64,000 bases of DNA, taken from Euptelea pleiosperma. Lineage: Eukaryota > Streptophyta > Magnoliopsida > Ranunculales > Eupteleaceae. The translations under genes and the position numbers were made by a program. The stretch lies in NCBI GenBank assembly GCA_035048495.1, contig CM068553.1:7061259-7125258 (forward strand), written 5' to 3'. Shown here in pieces: positions 21,373 to 33,885 of the stretch (positions are counted from its first letter, which is position 1; each line of letters opens with the position of its first letter). The notes below the pieces were generated by a model. That model was not told the DNA's origin, did not search any database, and saw only the letters and a list, made by a program, of their open reading frames with translations.

Positions 21373-22204
21373 AGACCACCTTATCGTGCGCGCCCCTCCC
21401 TCCAACTTTGCAACATGGAAGAGACTCCCGGCGACGCCTGGTTACCGGACTTCGTTCCTGTTCTCGAATTTCGGTCACTACCTAAAATCCCATGAGATCC
21501 CATGGCTCCTCCTTCGACACTTTTGAAGACAACGAGTGGTGGTGGTGTTCTCATACAGGGAAGCTGCGGTGGCGGGGGAAGTTGCTATGCTGTCTAGGAA
21601 TCCGTTCTCTTTTGCTTCATCCACAACATCGCAGTTCGTTATGGAACAAATTATATCTCGGGCAGTAAGTGAAAATGACTCATCAAGTACAAAGCGAGGG
21701 CAAACGAATAATGTCATTTTGGGGTCACTTTAAAGAATCAGTCTAGAGCTACACCCATTTCTTACATCCACATCTTACACCCAAGGTTGGGGCCCACATA
21801 GAGATCATCTTGGACAATCCAACCGCACAATGAGTTTTTCATACTATGATAAATCCAGATATATATTAAAAGAAAGGAGATTGAGAAGACCTCGAGAGAC
21901 AACAAGGATAAAAAAACGAAATCAAAACAATAACTTATCAAACCTAAAAACCAAGTCATTAAAAAAAGAACCCATCATCTCATGGTAGATGCTGCCTCAG
22001 TGGAATAGAAGAAAGGTGAAGCAATTCAAAAAAGGAACTCACCTCTAAAAGAATTTGGAAAAGTTGGTATTTTGCCGAAAAGTATGTCGCAAAGAAAATG
22101 TCGAGGAGATGGCGAGCCGAGAAGTTGGTATTTTGTCAAAAATCCTACATGCATGCCAAGAATTGAACTACCAGCATGTGAAGGTGCATCTATCAAAATA
22201 TATG
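21373..22204. other. Intergenic; one weak open stretch
   Basis: Bases 21417-21470 read METPGDAWLPDFVPVLEF-like codons from an ATG, then stop; frames on both strands around 21480-21730 are short. It looks like an eroded exon but I do not recognise the family. The rest is non-coding. Confidence 0.35.
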
Positions 22205-22556
22205 ACGTTTTGAGGAATGATTAGGCTTTATAGGGCCACGTGGCACACTCTTAGAGGAGTCTGACTGTATGGATGTTTTTCCTAATCCCTAGGTGGCACT
22301 ACAAACCTAAAATCAGCTAGATTGCTGATTTTATACCATTGAATCTTTGTACCTCAAATAATGGTCAATAATGCTCAAATTCACACTGTTAAAATCAACC
22401 CATGAAAATAATTTCAATCAAACCCCTAGAAATCACTAATCAGGCTGCTTTTTGTTCGTGGGTCCATCTAGGAATGGGCCAAAAAATTATACGGTTAGAG
22501 TCCTATAAAAGTGCGTCACGTGGCTCATATCGCGCCCTGTCATCAAAGTTCTACTC
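22205..22556. mobile_element. Fold-back MITE, GTATGG-core, right end GTTCTACTC
   Basis: Exact GCCACGTGGC at 22235-22244, left arm CTGACTGTATGGATG, right arm TTATACGGTTAGAGTCC and terminus CATCAAAGTTCTACTC. The right arm's G-box is TCACGTGGC. The left terminal module is unclear. Confidence 0.7.
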
Positions 22557-22754
22557 GAGTCTGCACATTCTCTGCATAGAAGGGAATTCTTTGATATTTG
22601 CACATTCTCGTGGAATTCTTCCAATTAACAAAAGGAAACTAACTGCTGAGTTCACATTCAAACCATTCAAATCAGGTGGTACAAATAATTTAGCTGTTTT
22701 GGCGAAATTTTTTTGATCTTTAATATTTTTTTGTACGACATCCAAGCCACACAT

Positions 22755-23045
22755 ATAATGCCACGTGGAAGAGTTAGAGATTCAATACTACACAGATGTT
22801 TTAAACGTCCTTAGATGGCTATGCAGACCAAAAATCAGCCAGATTAGTGGTTTCTAACCATTGGATTTGAATCGTTTTCATGAGTCGAATTTCAACCGTG
22901 GATTTGAAAATCATTTTGGGTATTGAGATTCAACGCCTAGAAAACTACTAATCAGTCTGATTTTTGGTCTATAGGTCCACCTAGCGATGTTTCAAACATC
23001 TGTACAATCATAAATCTCTAAGAATGTGCCACATAATATTTTTAG
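22755..23045. mobile_element. Fold-back MITE, degenerate
   Basis: Arms with CAGACCAAAAATCAGCCAGA and CTAATCAGTCTGATTTTTGG, GGTCCACCTAGCGATGTTTC; GCCACGTGG at the left tip and GTGCCACATAAT at the right. Confidence 0.6.
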
Positions 23046-23077
23046 GTGTGGCTTGATGCCGGATGACAATGTGAACC

Positions 23078-23125
23078 CCGTGGCACACTATTAGATGTCA
23101 CTGACTGTATGGATGTTTTACTACT
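23078..23125. mobile_element. Left-arm tip of a fold-back MITE
   Basis: GTGGCACACTATTAGATGTC then ACTGACTGTATGGATGTTTT, after which similarity ends. Confidence 0.45.
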
Positions 23126-23189
23126 GTTGTGTGGGCGTGAGGCGTGGACCCAACCTCAGTTTTGGCTTTATTATGACTAGGAGAACGCC

Positions 23190-23492
23190 ACGTGCATTGC
23201 ACATGCACCCTACACATTGAAGTACCATACACGTGGCACACTCATAGAGATCATTGACTATATTGATGTTTGGCCCATCCCTAGGTGGATCTACATGCAA
23301 AAAATCAGCCTGATTAGTGGTTTTTAAGGATTTGATTGGTTTGATTGAATCGTTTTCATGGGTTGATGTTTAACCATAGATTTCAAGAATTATTTGGGGT
23401 ACTCAGATCCAACGGTTTGAAATCACTAATCAAACTGATATTTGGTATATAGCTCCACCTAGGGATGGGACAAACATCCTTAAGGTCAGTGG
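23190..23492. mobile_element. Fold-back MITE with ACACGTGGCACACTCATAG left arm
   Basis: Left arm CACGTGGCACACTCATAGAG, CCCATCCCTAGGTGGATC; right arm CTAATCAAACTGATATTTGG, CCACCTAGGGATGGG, CATCCTTAAGGTCAGTGG. Preceded by GCCACGTGCATTGCACATGC, itself partly palindromic. Confidence 0.65.
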
Positions 23493-23564
23493 GGTTCTTT
23501 TATTTTTCGTTTTACTTTTGTGTCGGGCGTGTGTGGCATGTGGGCGTGCCCCTCGAATTTGCGT

Positions 23565-23773
23565 TTATTTCGTGGGTTGATTTTTAACCGTGGAATTCGA
23601 GCATTATTTAGGGTAGAAAGATCCAAAGGTTTTAAATCAGTAATCAAGCTTATGTTTCGTATGTAGGTCCACCTGGGGATGGGCCAAACATCCATACGGT
23701 CAGTAGTATCTAAAAAGTGTCCCACGTGGCTCATATCGTGGTCCGTCATCAACGTTGATGACAAGTTCTACTT
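23565..23773. mobile_element. Right half of a fold-back MITE
   Basis: From GTGGGTTGATTTTTAACCGT through TCCACCTGGGGATGGGCC, CATCCATACGGTCAGTAG, CCACGTGGC to the terminal module TCATCAACGTTGATGACAAG. The left half is absent. Confidence 0.65.
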
Positions 23774-23959
23774 GTTTAGCAACGTAAACCCTACGGCGCA
23801 TTTTAGTGTTAAATAACCGTTTTAAATACTCGTTTAATTGGGACTTTCTCTCATCTCTCGAAAAGGAAGCAGAGACAGAAAAGGCATTTTTTTTTACGGA
23901 AAAACAAAATTTTATTTTAAACTATTTGTAAAACATTAAACGCCCTTTGAAAGGGCGTC

Positions 23960-24165
23960 GCTCCTCGTTTGTCAATCTTGTACGAGCTACGTTGCACAGT
24001 CTTAGTGGACGCTGACCATATGGATGTTTGGCCAGTCCCTCGGTGTACCTGCAAACCAAAATTCAGCCTGATTAGTGATTTACAACCTTCGGATCTTTGC
24101 ACTCAAATTCCTACGGTTCAAATCAACCCATGAAAATAACTTCAATCCAACGCTTAGGAACCACT
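23960..24165. mobile_element. Left half of a fold-back MITE at the RING gene promoter
   Basis: GACGCTGACCATATGGATGT, CCAGTCCCTCGGTG, CAAACCAAAATTCAGCCTGA, then the centre to AATCCAACGCTTAGGAACCA. The right half is missing. Its end is about 40 bp from the TATA-like sequence at 24206. Confidence 0.65.
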
Positions 24166-24205
24166 TTTGCTTTTCCTTAATCATTGGTCATTGCCAACCC
24201 AACTT

Positions 24206-24217
24206 CCTTATATATAT
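24206..24217 (+). promoter_or_regulatory. Candidate TATA box of the RING gene
   Basis: TTATATATATG lies upstream of a possible leader exon that ends with the donor AAG/GTACTT at 24365/24366. No frame in this exon continues to the coding exons (ATGGCTCAGAGT is followed at once by a stop), so it would be 5' UTR. Assignment is inferred from position only. Confidence 0.35.
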
Positions 24218-24404
24218 GTCGATTACCAAAAAAACAAAAAAATCTTCCTTATATTTGGCAAACCCTCAAGGGCCTCAATCACTCCACACTTTTCAACCGG
24301 AGGAATGGCTCAGAGTTGAGAGAGTAAGAAGGGCTGAAGGACCCATTTGTTTTCTTCATTTTAAGGTACTTCTCATCTATATTTCTTAGTTTTTTAATAA
24401 ACAT

Positions 24405-25187
24405 CAGAGAAATTACTGAAGAACCCATTGTGATTTTACTGTTAATTTTGGACTTTTTATGCTTTTCTTGCTTGAAATCTATGTTATTGATCGTGATTGT
24501 GCTTTGTTGTTGTTTATTTTACATAATATGTGAAGATCCCTTCATGGGTATGTTGAATGTTGGTTCACATTAGTTTCTGCAGCATCAGTGTTTGAGACAG
24601 ATAGGAGTCATCTCTACCTGTGACTTGGTCAATTTATAAAACTAGGAAGACAAAGAAAACGCGTAGAAACAAAGACCCAATTCAAAATAAATAAGTCATT
24701 AGGTGCTGGTTTGTTTAATGGGTTACTTCCCTGATTGAGGAATATTTATTTATTTTTCTTATTTTTTCATGAAGAACAGAGAAATTACTGGAGAACCCAT
24801 TTTGATTAATTAATAATTTTGAATTTTTTATGCTTTTCATGGTCATGATTTAGCTTTTTTTTTTTCTTCCTTCCAGTGGTCATGGTTTAGCTTCTTCTTC
24901 TTTTATTTTATTTTTCTATTGTCGTTTAGCTTTTTTGTTATTTATTTCTGCATAAATTTGTGAGGAATCTGAGGATCCATTCATGGGTATGTAGAATTTG
25001 CTTCACATTAATGTCTGCATCAGTGTTTGAGATAGATAAGGGTGGTTACAAAGTCATCTCTACCTATGACCTGGTCAATTTATTAGGTTAAGAAGAGATA
25101 GAAAACTCGTAGAAACAAAGCCCCAATTCGAAAAGAAAAAAAGTCATTAGGTGCTGATATGTTTGATGGGTTGCTTTCCTGATTCAT
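24405..25187. repeat. Tandem duplication in the RING gene leader intron
   Basis: Unit 1 (about 24405-24740) and unit 2 (about 24773-25187) share, in the same order, CAGAGAAATTACTG, AACCCATT, TTTTTTATGCTTTTC, TTCATGGGTATGT, GCATCAGTGTTTGAGA, GTCATCTCTACCT, CGTAGAAACAAAG and AAGTCATTAGGTGCTG. Unit 2 has extra T-rich sequence. Confidence 0.8.
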
Positions 25188-25342
25188 AAAATTTAGTTTT
25201 CCAAATTATATTTTTAAGTTGCATAGAGTGGTATGGTTGACTGATTTGTGATGCAATGAAGAGAGGGGATTAAAGGGTTCTTCCAATCCGGCAGAAGAGG
25301 AACAAGAGAAGATCAACCAGATTTTCATCCTAAGTGATTGCC

Positions 25343-28300
25343 ATGAGGGCCGTATTTGAAACAAGAGGGGGGCAACAGGATGATATCCATTTAGATGAAG
25401 AGAGTTTTGAAGGATTATTTCTCGAATATGGCGATCTGTCTCTGGAAGAGGTTCTCCAAGATCAGGTGGGTAAGATTTTAAGACAGCACCTTTCTTCAAT
25501 TAAAAATATGGTGATGATAAGGTAGGACGTGTGATTTTTTATTTTTCTGATTAAAAAGCTGGAGAATATCTTTGATTTATTATGCTACAGGAAATTGTGT
25601 ACCAATCACTCCAAACAAATGGTGGGAGCGTCAGGGATAAAGTTTCTTCAAGTACAAATTCTAATCTCAATCATGAACAAAGTGGTAGTGGGAGACAAGT
25701 CCAACAAAAAGAGGGAGAATCTTCACAGGCTGGCAATGTCAAGTCACAATTAGAATCGGACGAAGATTTAGCTAGAGCCTTGCAGGAGTTGGAGAGCGAT
25801 CTTGATAGTTCCTCCCTTAGCGAAACTACTGTAACCGAAGCTGGTATGGTAGATGATTTGCACACAGCTATTCTATGACTGATGTTGTAGTTGCTGAAGC
25901 TTTTCTAGTTTTCACACTAATGAGCTCAATTTGTGGTCACAATGCTTCCTATTCCCACACAGCTATTTGATCCTTCAACCCTTTATGTTAACAGGACCAT
26001 TTCCAAAGTTTCTGTTTGTAATTATTTAGCTGAAGATCTTTATGGATTTCAAACCATGTTCTTATTTGTAAAGTAAGAGAAAGCAGTTCGTTGAGTTGAA
26101 ATTGTTCAATTCCACAATTTTTTTTGGAAATTCTTGTGGTTTTCCAATTGGTGAACTTTAATTGTGTGTTTTGTTTTGGGGGCATAAGCTATTGAATGAA
26201 GGCATGAGGCCCTCATAGTTTGAGGGTGTGAGGAAGTCAATTGTCTGTTTTGTGCATTAAACTTCCTTCATTGCCTTAGTGGCGTTTTATTGAGATTGCA
26301 TCTCATGCTTCAAAGCTTCATCTTCCTGTAATAAGTTTTCCATGACTAAGGATCAAAAAAGAAATAATGAGCAGCGAAAGCTACATCTTCCCCACACTCT
26401 ACCATGATAAATGTCAATTTTACTAATATCTCTACAAAAGACTCAGCCCTGAGAAGATGGATGCACATTTAGGCTGCGATGTAACAAAGAAACTCCTCTG
26501 AAAATTGGCATGCCAAAAGACACATATGTTGGATTCTAACCAAGATGGATAGTAGGTAGGACAAACTGTAATTTCTTTTATGTTGTATCCTGTACTAGTT
26601 ATATACTCTTAATATAATGTTCATGTATCTCTTGTGTGGTGATATTTTGAACTAATCATCATATAAATAACATATTTCTTGATACTATCATGATGACTAA
26701 ACAGACTGCAGACATGTAGGCTCATAAGATTTTCCAGGTTCAACATGTCTGACATCGATCTGCATGTTTATGTATAAGTGAAGTGGCATCATCCATATAT
26801 TGCCAAAGTCATCCACAGGATGCTTCTTTAGAAATAATACAGAACCTATTTTCACACAATTGAGATCACTTTCTAGGCTCAAGAGTTTTCATTCGACAGC
26901 TTAGTGTTTTGACTTGTGAAAAAAAAAACAGTTAAAGTAACAATAGCACCTGCAGATTTTCTTCATTTCTTTATGATCCTTCTAATATTTCTATTTGCAG
27001 TTTGTGGGAAATTTAACAACATTCACATTCTGACTGAGGTACAACCCAGATATTTCACTATCTTGGGTCCCTTAAATACTTACTTGCATACCCCAATCAT
27101 ATCTCAATTAAATTCCCAAAAAATGGTGTCAAACTTTTCATTGGCGTCCAGTTATCAATCATGCCTGTAACTTATTCTATTTATCTAAATTAATGCATTA
27201 ATCGTGATTCTATATATAAATATAAATGCGGCGCTTTTTCTTTGAGAAAATATTCTTTCCTTAACATTTAATAGTTCTCAATCCTTTTAGACTATATGAA
27301 TTTGCCTGCATTTCCCTGCAACTTGGATGCATGCTAAGTCTTAAATGTAAAAGGTGCAACATTTGCCTTGGCTCTTTCGAAGTAAACAATGATTTATTTG
27401 AGCATCTATTGCAATTAATCGCAATTGCCATGCTGATGGTTGTGTGTCTGTTCTTTTACATGGATCATCAAGAAATAACCGACGTGCCATCTTCTTCAGT
27501 TAACAGAGAAGTCAACACTGCAGAAACTTCTGCCTGGGTAATCTATGTACATAATTTTTTCTTTTTTCCTTTTGTGAAATTTTTCATGTTTAAAATTGCT
27601 CTGCATATCCAAACTTAAGTTCTTCTCTATGCTGAAACACAGGCTGTGAGACAAGATAATAATATTGATCCCGATAACATGACGTATGAGGTGAGTTTTT
27701 CGATGAATGATAATCCATTTTCAATAACACTGTAGTGAAGAACACAAGTCAACACAAGTACTACGGCAATCCCTTAAGATATATTTCCTTGTTTCTCGAT
27801 TTTCTTAGTACTATCATCATCATCATCATTAAGAATGCCTTATCCCAATTATTTGTGCTCAACAAAATGTATCATGTTCCGCCATTCAATTTTATCTAGA
27901 GCCTATCTTTTGTTAAGGCATTGTCTTAAATCTTTTCCTTCTATGCCATTCTGCATCCATTTCGGACTTCCTCTCACCCTTTTAGAGCCTTCAATCTGCA
28001 CCAAAGCACTCGTCATTGGTGCTGCCATTGGTCTTCTCCAAACCTTCTCAATCAGCTAACCTTTAGTTTCCCTCAGATATGCTCATTTATGATTTTTTCC
28101 CTTCTAGTCTTTCCACTCATTTATCTCAACTCCTCGATCTATGAACATGTCTTTTTGATGTCCCAAAAGTTTGCTCCTAAAGCATACTGGTCTTATGATT
28201 GTACAATTTTCCTTTTTGTTTGATCCGTATGCACTGGTCACATAAGACTTTGGGAGCACATCTCCACTATAACCACCCAGCTCCAATTCTATGGTCAATC

Positions 28301-31300
28301 TTCTTAGTAGCATATTTGTATAATTTTTTACGCCTCCTCAGCCTTTCTTGATTCTAGTTGGAGACTCAATGAGTTCAACTCATCACTTAGCCTGTCAAAC
28401 TAGCTCTTAGCCTACCAAGTCAAACAGTGAGGTGACTCAATTAGGCTGTGCCCCAATTCAGCTAAGGCATGACATTCCTTTAAGATGGGAATACAACAAC
28501 CAAAATCATTCTTCTTATATTTTCAACATTTCTTAAATATTTCAAATAAAATTCATGACCTCTCCAAGTCAACTCTCAACATTAAAATCTTTATATCCAC
28601 TCAAGTTAGATTCTGTCTTGAGTTTTCATATTTTGGATGCATTTTCCTATAATATTTACTTAATAACTAAAACTTACTTTTACCATCCTTCAATATTATC
28701 ATTTATTGTAAATCTCAGTGTTTATCATCTACAAATATCCTTTAATTTGTTGTTACATTTTACACGAAAAGAATCTTCCTTTCTGCACTTCAGCTTCTTT
28801 TTTATGCACATTTCAGCGGTTTGATATGCACCTACTATTGGGACATTTTTCTCGTGTCAGGAGTTGCAATCACTAGGGGAAGCCATTGGCACTAAGAGTA
28901 GAGGATTGTCAGAAGAGCTTATTTCCTACTTGCCATCATTTAAGTACAAAACAGGGTTCTTCTCAAAGAAAGACAAACATGAGGAGTAAGTCCATTTTTT
29001 TAACTTTGTTTCTATTTTGTTCCAAGGCATTCATGTGCTTTAGTAGATGAATTTCCTTTTTCGTTCTGGTCGATTTGCAAGAGACTCACAGTCCAATAGC
29101 CTCATCTATGGTCAAAATCAAGGGGTATCATTGTGTCCTACATGTCAATCATTAAACCTGGAGTTTCCCAACAATAGGCTCAAAATATGAAATTTCGTCG
29201 TGTTTGCCAGCGCTATAACCTTAGATGTCATGCGTTAAGGTCATAATTGTTTGTGCTTAATGCACCGACATTGCTCAAGTGTTTTTAGCATATCTTTCCC
29301 ATCGGTACTTTTCCTCAGTATGTTGAATACTTTAGCTGCAGTAGAGTCTCCCCCAATATACAGGCTTATAGAAAAGTAAGAACATCATACTTTAATCACA
29401 TTCTTTTAAGGATACTATAATAAAAGTATCTGCATTGCTGTGTTAGGTCCAAAATTACCTTAACAAAGTTCGTTGAAGTTGAGTCTAATAACTCTGAGGG
29501 TTGGATGGTTGGAAACTGTGACCATAACAACAACAACAATGGGCTAACCCGCTAGCTCCCCCACAATGGAATTTAGCCACATGGCAGAGATGAAAAAGGG
29601 CAACCACCTTTGCCAGTTGCTTTATTTTAATCTTTTTAATATTGAAAAGTTTTTTTTTTTTTTATATTAAAATAGGTAGCAAAGAACTCCGCCAAGGCCT
29701 CCTCACCACCTTTGACTACAACCACCATCGCTGGCCTCTGCCCACCCTTCCTCATCTTCCCCTCTTACCACACCTCCCTCTCACCACCGCCAGCCACCGC
29801 AGAACTTTCGTCACCCTCCCTTTTGATGCCATCATCGAACTTTAGTTTCTACACTTTACCACCACAGATCTTTGCCTATTTTCCACAGGCCATGTTTTTT
29901 TCTGGAATTCAAGCCTCTTGGCAGTAGAACTCTTATGATCAAGGGGCAAAAAGAGCTCCACCGTTCATCTGGTTTCCTACCCTTTTTTTTCTATTACTAG
30001 AAACCTAATCAGAAGGAAAGCTATGCATCCAAGCATTAAATCCCCAAACTAACATCAAAGCTGAAAAAACCAAGTTGCTCCTTGTTAGATATATTTAAAG
30101 AGGGCTTTCTACAAACCCCACCATCCTCTTCTCCAATGTTCTGCCGTCAATGCCCACACCTCTCACCACCGCCACCCACCAAAAGCCCAAAATCAGAACC
30201 TTGTATGCTGGTATGCCATTTATTTGCAGCACGTGGCCCAATCAGAGATTCAGAAAACACGGGGAACCTGGTTATGTCCCCCCGTGGTGAGCTAATCACT
30301 ACTCTTTTTGTTAGATCACCTCTAATGCTTCTGATTGTTGGGTACATGCAGGTGTGTGATCTGTTATATGGCATACAAAAACCGTGATATGTTAACCACT
30401 TTGCCATGCCAGCACCAATATCATTCAAAATGTGTCACACGGTGGTTGAAGCTCAATAAGGTAATTCACTATTTCATCACCATTGTTGTACTTTATTACG
30501 TCGCTACTTTTGTTCTTATAGTTAGTCGCCTAGATTCTTAAATGTTTAAATATGTTGTTTGGTGAGTTGCAATTCATGAAAGGATGTTTTAATCATAAGG
30601 CATTCTTCGGTTATCTCAGGATATTTATTTCAAATTCTTTAATGCAATTTAGTGTCTCAGTTACACACACAGACACACTCACTCAGAGGTCTTGAGAATT
30701 AATTGACCCTGACAAGGGTTCTAAAACCTAATCTTCAAGCTCGAAAAAACTAGGACCTAACCAAGTAAGACTCCCAAGTCCTTATGGCCTAGCCTTCTCA
30801 AGAAAAAGTAAATCTTCTGCAGGCTAGGTTTAGGCAGTTGACTTAGTTCTGAACCTCATTCCGGGCTTTGTTCTCAACAAATATGGTGGTGGGCGAGGCA
30901 TGAACTGATCCCTGCCCAGCCCATTGGCACATTAATTCTACAATTAAAAATTTATGAAAAGTATAATCTTTTTAGTATTTGTTAACCTATCTATCGACTT
31001 CCTTTCTGGGTGTTGAAATAAATCTAAAACATGAGAAACATCCAAAATATTTTGTTAATATATGATAAAAATCAAAACAAAATACTTTAAATTGTTCATA
31101 GCTGTTTGTGTCGCTGAACTTTCTACTCCTTGTTTTTTAGAAGCCACCAAGGAATGCTGGTGCTGCTTAGGGTTTGCTATGTCAAATTTTGTTCTTTATG
31201 TTGCACCATTTAATTGCATCACTTATTAGCTGAATGAGAAGTCAGTTCATTCCGACCAAAATTAGTAAAATATATCTCCAAAGATGTCCCCTACAAGTAA

Positions 31301-31923
31301 CTCTCATTTATCAAGTAAATGAATGATCCTATGAGCAAACACCAAGCATTTATCTTTTTCACTTACTTTTCTCACAACCTTCTCCCTGCCCCACCCAAAC
31401 CAGTGACAACTGAAAAATAAGTCCAATCATGTGAGATTGGATGCTGCTTCCTTCCATGATTCATATCTCTGTCATTACCTATATGTCTCAGCGGCCGATT
31501 GAGAGTCAGTCCCAGGTGGCTATTAGAGACTAACCAAGCTCAAGCTCTTAATCCATGCTTGTCAGCTCAATATACAGTTCACGCTCAAAGTTCACAGAAA
31601 ATCCTTAACACTTCCAAATGATTTACTTCTTTCCCCATCTACAGAATTGCTGCCCACTCCCACCTGATCCAAGTTGGAATTAACCATAGCGTAGCCCTCT
31701 TAATCCAATATAGGGTAGTAGTTTCTTCAACTTTGAAATACTTGAAAGGCAGTTCTGCATTTTTCATATGTATCTGTAAAATTTCCATATTTCTTTTTAC
31801 CATTTTGCCAACTTATTGAGGGGAGTTTATGCATTTATTTAAGAACGAACCTAAATATTAATGGAAATGATGTTTTTCAATCAGACATGCCCGGTGTGCA
31901 CAGAGGAGGTATTTGGGTCCTGA
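25343..31923 (+). CDS. RING-H2 E3 ubiquitin ligase, BIG BROTHER-like, seven coding exons
   Basis: Joined exons: 25343-25465, 25591-25843, 27473-27537, 27643-27690, 28861-28985, 30352-30460, 31885-31923. Every junction is GT-AG with matching phase, giving 253 residues. The start ATG is preceded in frame by TAA at 25331. The protein opens MRAVFETRGG, has an acidic segment with LSLEEVLQDQ, a Ser/Gln-rich middle, then the BIG BROTHER signature NIDPDNMTYEELQSLGEAIG and SRGLSEELISYLPSFKYK. The RING-H2 (residues about 206-240) is CVIC, CQHQYHSKC and CPVC, spelling the C3H2C3 zinc ligands, and it ends in EEVFGS. RING ligases of this group transfer ubiquitin from an E2 to substrates; BIG BROTHER itself limits organ size in Arabidopsis. 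The N-terminus differs from Arabidopsis BIG BROTHER, so this is a family member rather than a proven orthologue. Exons 3 and 4 are very short (65 and 48 bp); introns of 1.2-1.6 kb hold no clear gene. Confidence 0.85.
27812..27833. repeat. (CAT)n microsatellite in intron 4 of the RING gene
   Basis: About seven ATC/CAT units. Confidence 0.8.
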
Positions 31924-32734
31924 TCCAGAGAAAGGCTTGGATTGAAGGTGATGAGGTTCGTGTTTCCACAAATCGTTTATACAGACTCAATTTGGAATGT
32001 GAAACAGGTTGATGCTCCTTGTAGTTGTTCCCAATTCTCTCAGAAGGGGACATGGAGTTCAGAATTTTACATAACAGATCCCACATACCGTTGTAAAGCA
32101 ATAGATACAGATTAATAAGGTCTCAAGACAATAAGCCATCTATTTTCATTCTGACTGATGGGTACCCTCTTATCCATTGTACAGTCCAATAACCACCTAA
32201 TCATTGATTGCAATGTGATACCTGTTCAGCCATAGTTAACTAATTTGCTAACAGGCTGTTTGGACGCACTGCAAATGCAGCTCTGAATGTGCACCAACTG
32301 CATTTCGGGTTTCCATGTCTTTGGACTGCACCCACTTTGCAACTCAATTTGCACCATCTGCAAAATGGTCCGAAGACAATGTTGGCACCGGCTTTCAAAC
32401 AGGTGATTCTTTTGTTAAATGTTTTTCAGCCCATTTGTCGTGGCAAGAAAAGGGCAAGCCATCCAGAGAAGAAGTTTGAGCGGCCGTCCAGAAAACCTTT
32501 TTTCTCTAGTTTGGCAACGGGAACGGGAATGGGTTTTGTGGAAAACTCTAGAACTTTTCGCTTGATTGGCAGGGTTCTCTTTACACTTAGCAGTTGAGGT
32601 GGCAGGTACAAAGGGGTCCACTCATTTCTCCACCTCAGTAGCTCCCCATATGGCAAGTTTCAGGCCAATAGCAGTCCAACAAGTAGAAAGAAGAGCCATG
32701 TTTCTTATATCTTTTTGTATTTGAAAATTTATTA
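31924..32734. other. 3' flank of the RING gene
   Basis: Probable 3' UTR followed by non-coding DNA. Bases 32255-32405 may be a MITE: CAGGCTGTTTGGACGC on the left, TTTCAAACAGGTG on the right, with repeated TGCAAATGCAG / CATCTGCAAAATG phrases. I could not prove a target duplication. Confidence 0.4.
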
Positions 32735-32925
32735 AAAATTCAGTGGCTGCAATATGTAGGGGAACGTACATCTATATAACAAAACAGGAAGTTGTCTCCC
32801 CCTCTTATAGGCTTCATAAAGAAGAGCCGAGATCTTATCCCCCAACTGGACGGTGGATCTCAGACAATTGCACCCAATTTTGACAAACGCTTTGTCAAGA
32901 AGTGCTGTGGGCACGTGCCACTTGC
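32735..32925. repeat. Unclassified repeat, minus-oriented copy of the 9065 family
   Basis: On the minus strand: TTTGTCAAAATTGGGTGC, GATCCACCGTCCAGTTGG, ATAAGATCTCGGCTC, AAGCCTATAAGAGGGGGAGA, TTATATAGATG. Same order as at 9065 and 44938. Confidence 0.55.
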
Positions 32926-33885
32926 TCGTTATATTACATGACAGGGTATAGATATGACGTGGACAACTAACTACATGGCCAATCCAACGGCTCTTTTTCG
33001 GTTACATTTGGACAGAATCTTAACGGTCCAGTTCACCGGTTGATGTTGCGCTAGTTAAGTTTGTCAGAACAATATAAATTTTGAGTTGTCACAAACACAA
33101 GTGCCAGCAACATGATTAATGACACTTAAGTCTGCGTTTGGTTCACCTTGTTTTCCCAGAAAAGAAAGCTAAAATCGGAAAAACTTTATTTTCCTGTTTG
33201 GTTTATTAGGAAAAGTAGTCCCGCAAAAAAACTAAATTCTCAAACCCCCAATTAAGGAAAGAGGAAGTCGATTTTCTACGTATTCAGAAACGTGTGGAAG
33301 GGGTGACTATCATGCCCGGGGGGGACTAGTCGAGTCCCGGAAGCCCTCGGTTTCAAAAAAAAAAAACCCTCTATCGAATTGGACAACCAAATGTTTATTG
33401 ATTTGATCCACTTGTTTTTGGAATCGGAATTGGAACCGGAACAGGAACAGTCATACCCGAATATAATAGATTTGGACTCTGCAAATTTGATTACATTGAT
33501 GCTTGAACCAGAACTTACCTCTTGACACCCTCAGTTGGTGGGCCCCACATACTGAAAAATGGGCCATGATTTACCTTAGGTCCTTCATATAGCACCTGGC
33601 ATACGACATTTATATATACTCCACTCAGCTTGCACCTCTAAAAAAAAATCTGAAGAGAAGAACATAAGAGGCCCCACACACAGCTGCCCTAAGATTCTAT
33701 ACCAATTTCAACATCAAATCCTCGTCTTAGTGACTGGAGATCTCATCCTCACCATTAAAGAACAAAAACACTGTGGAGAGGTGGTGATTAAGAAAAAACG
33801 AAAAGTCTCTTAATGGATCAGATCGAATCCCCATTTGGATTAGAAATGACAACCCATTTGTTAATTAACATTTTTAAAAGCAAAT
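32926..33885. other. Intergenic, no gene seen
   Basis: Non-coding. A MITE-like opening GTCTGCGTTTGGTTCACC is at about 33131. A weak TATA-like TTATATATACTCC near 33610 leads to no open frame. Confidence 0.4.

Noticed and set aside
30082..30387. Open frames in intron 5 of the RING gene reaching into the RING exon
   Set aside because: Only the part from 30352 joins in phase with both neighbouring exons; the upstream codons lack similarity and would skip the DPDNMTYEEL exon.
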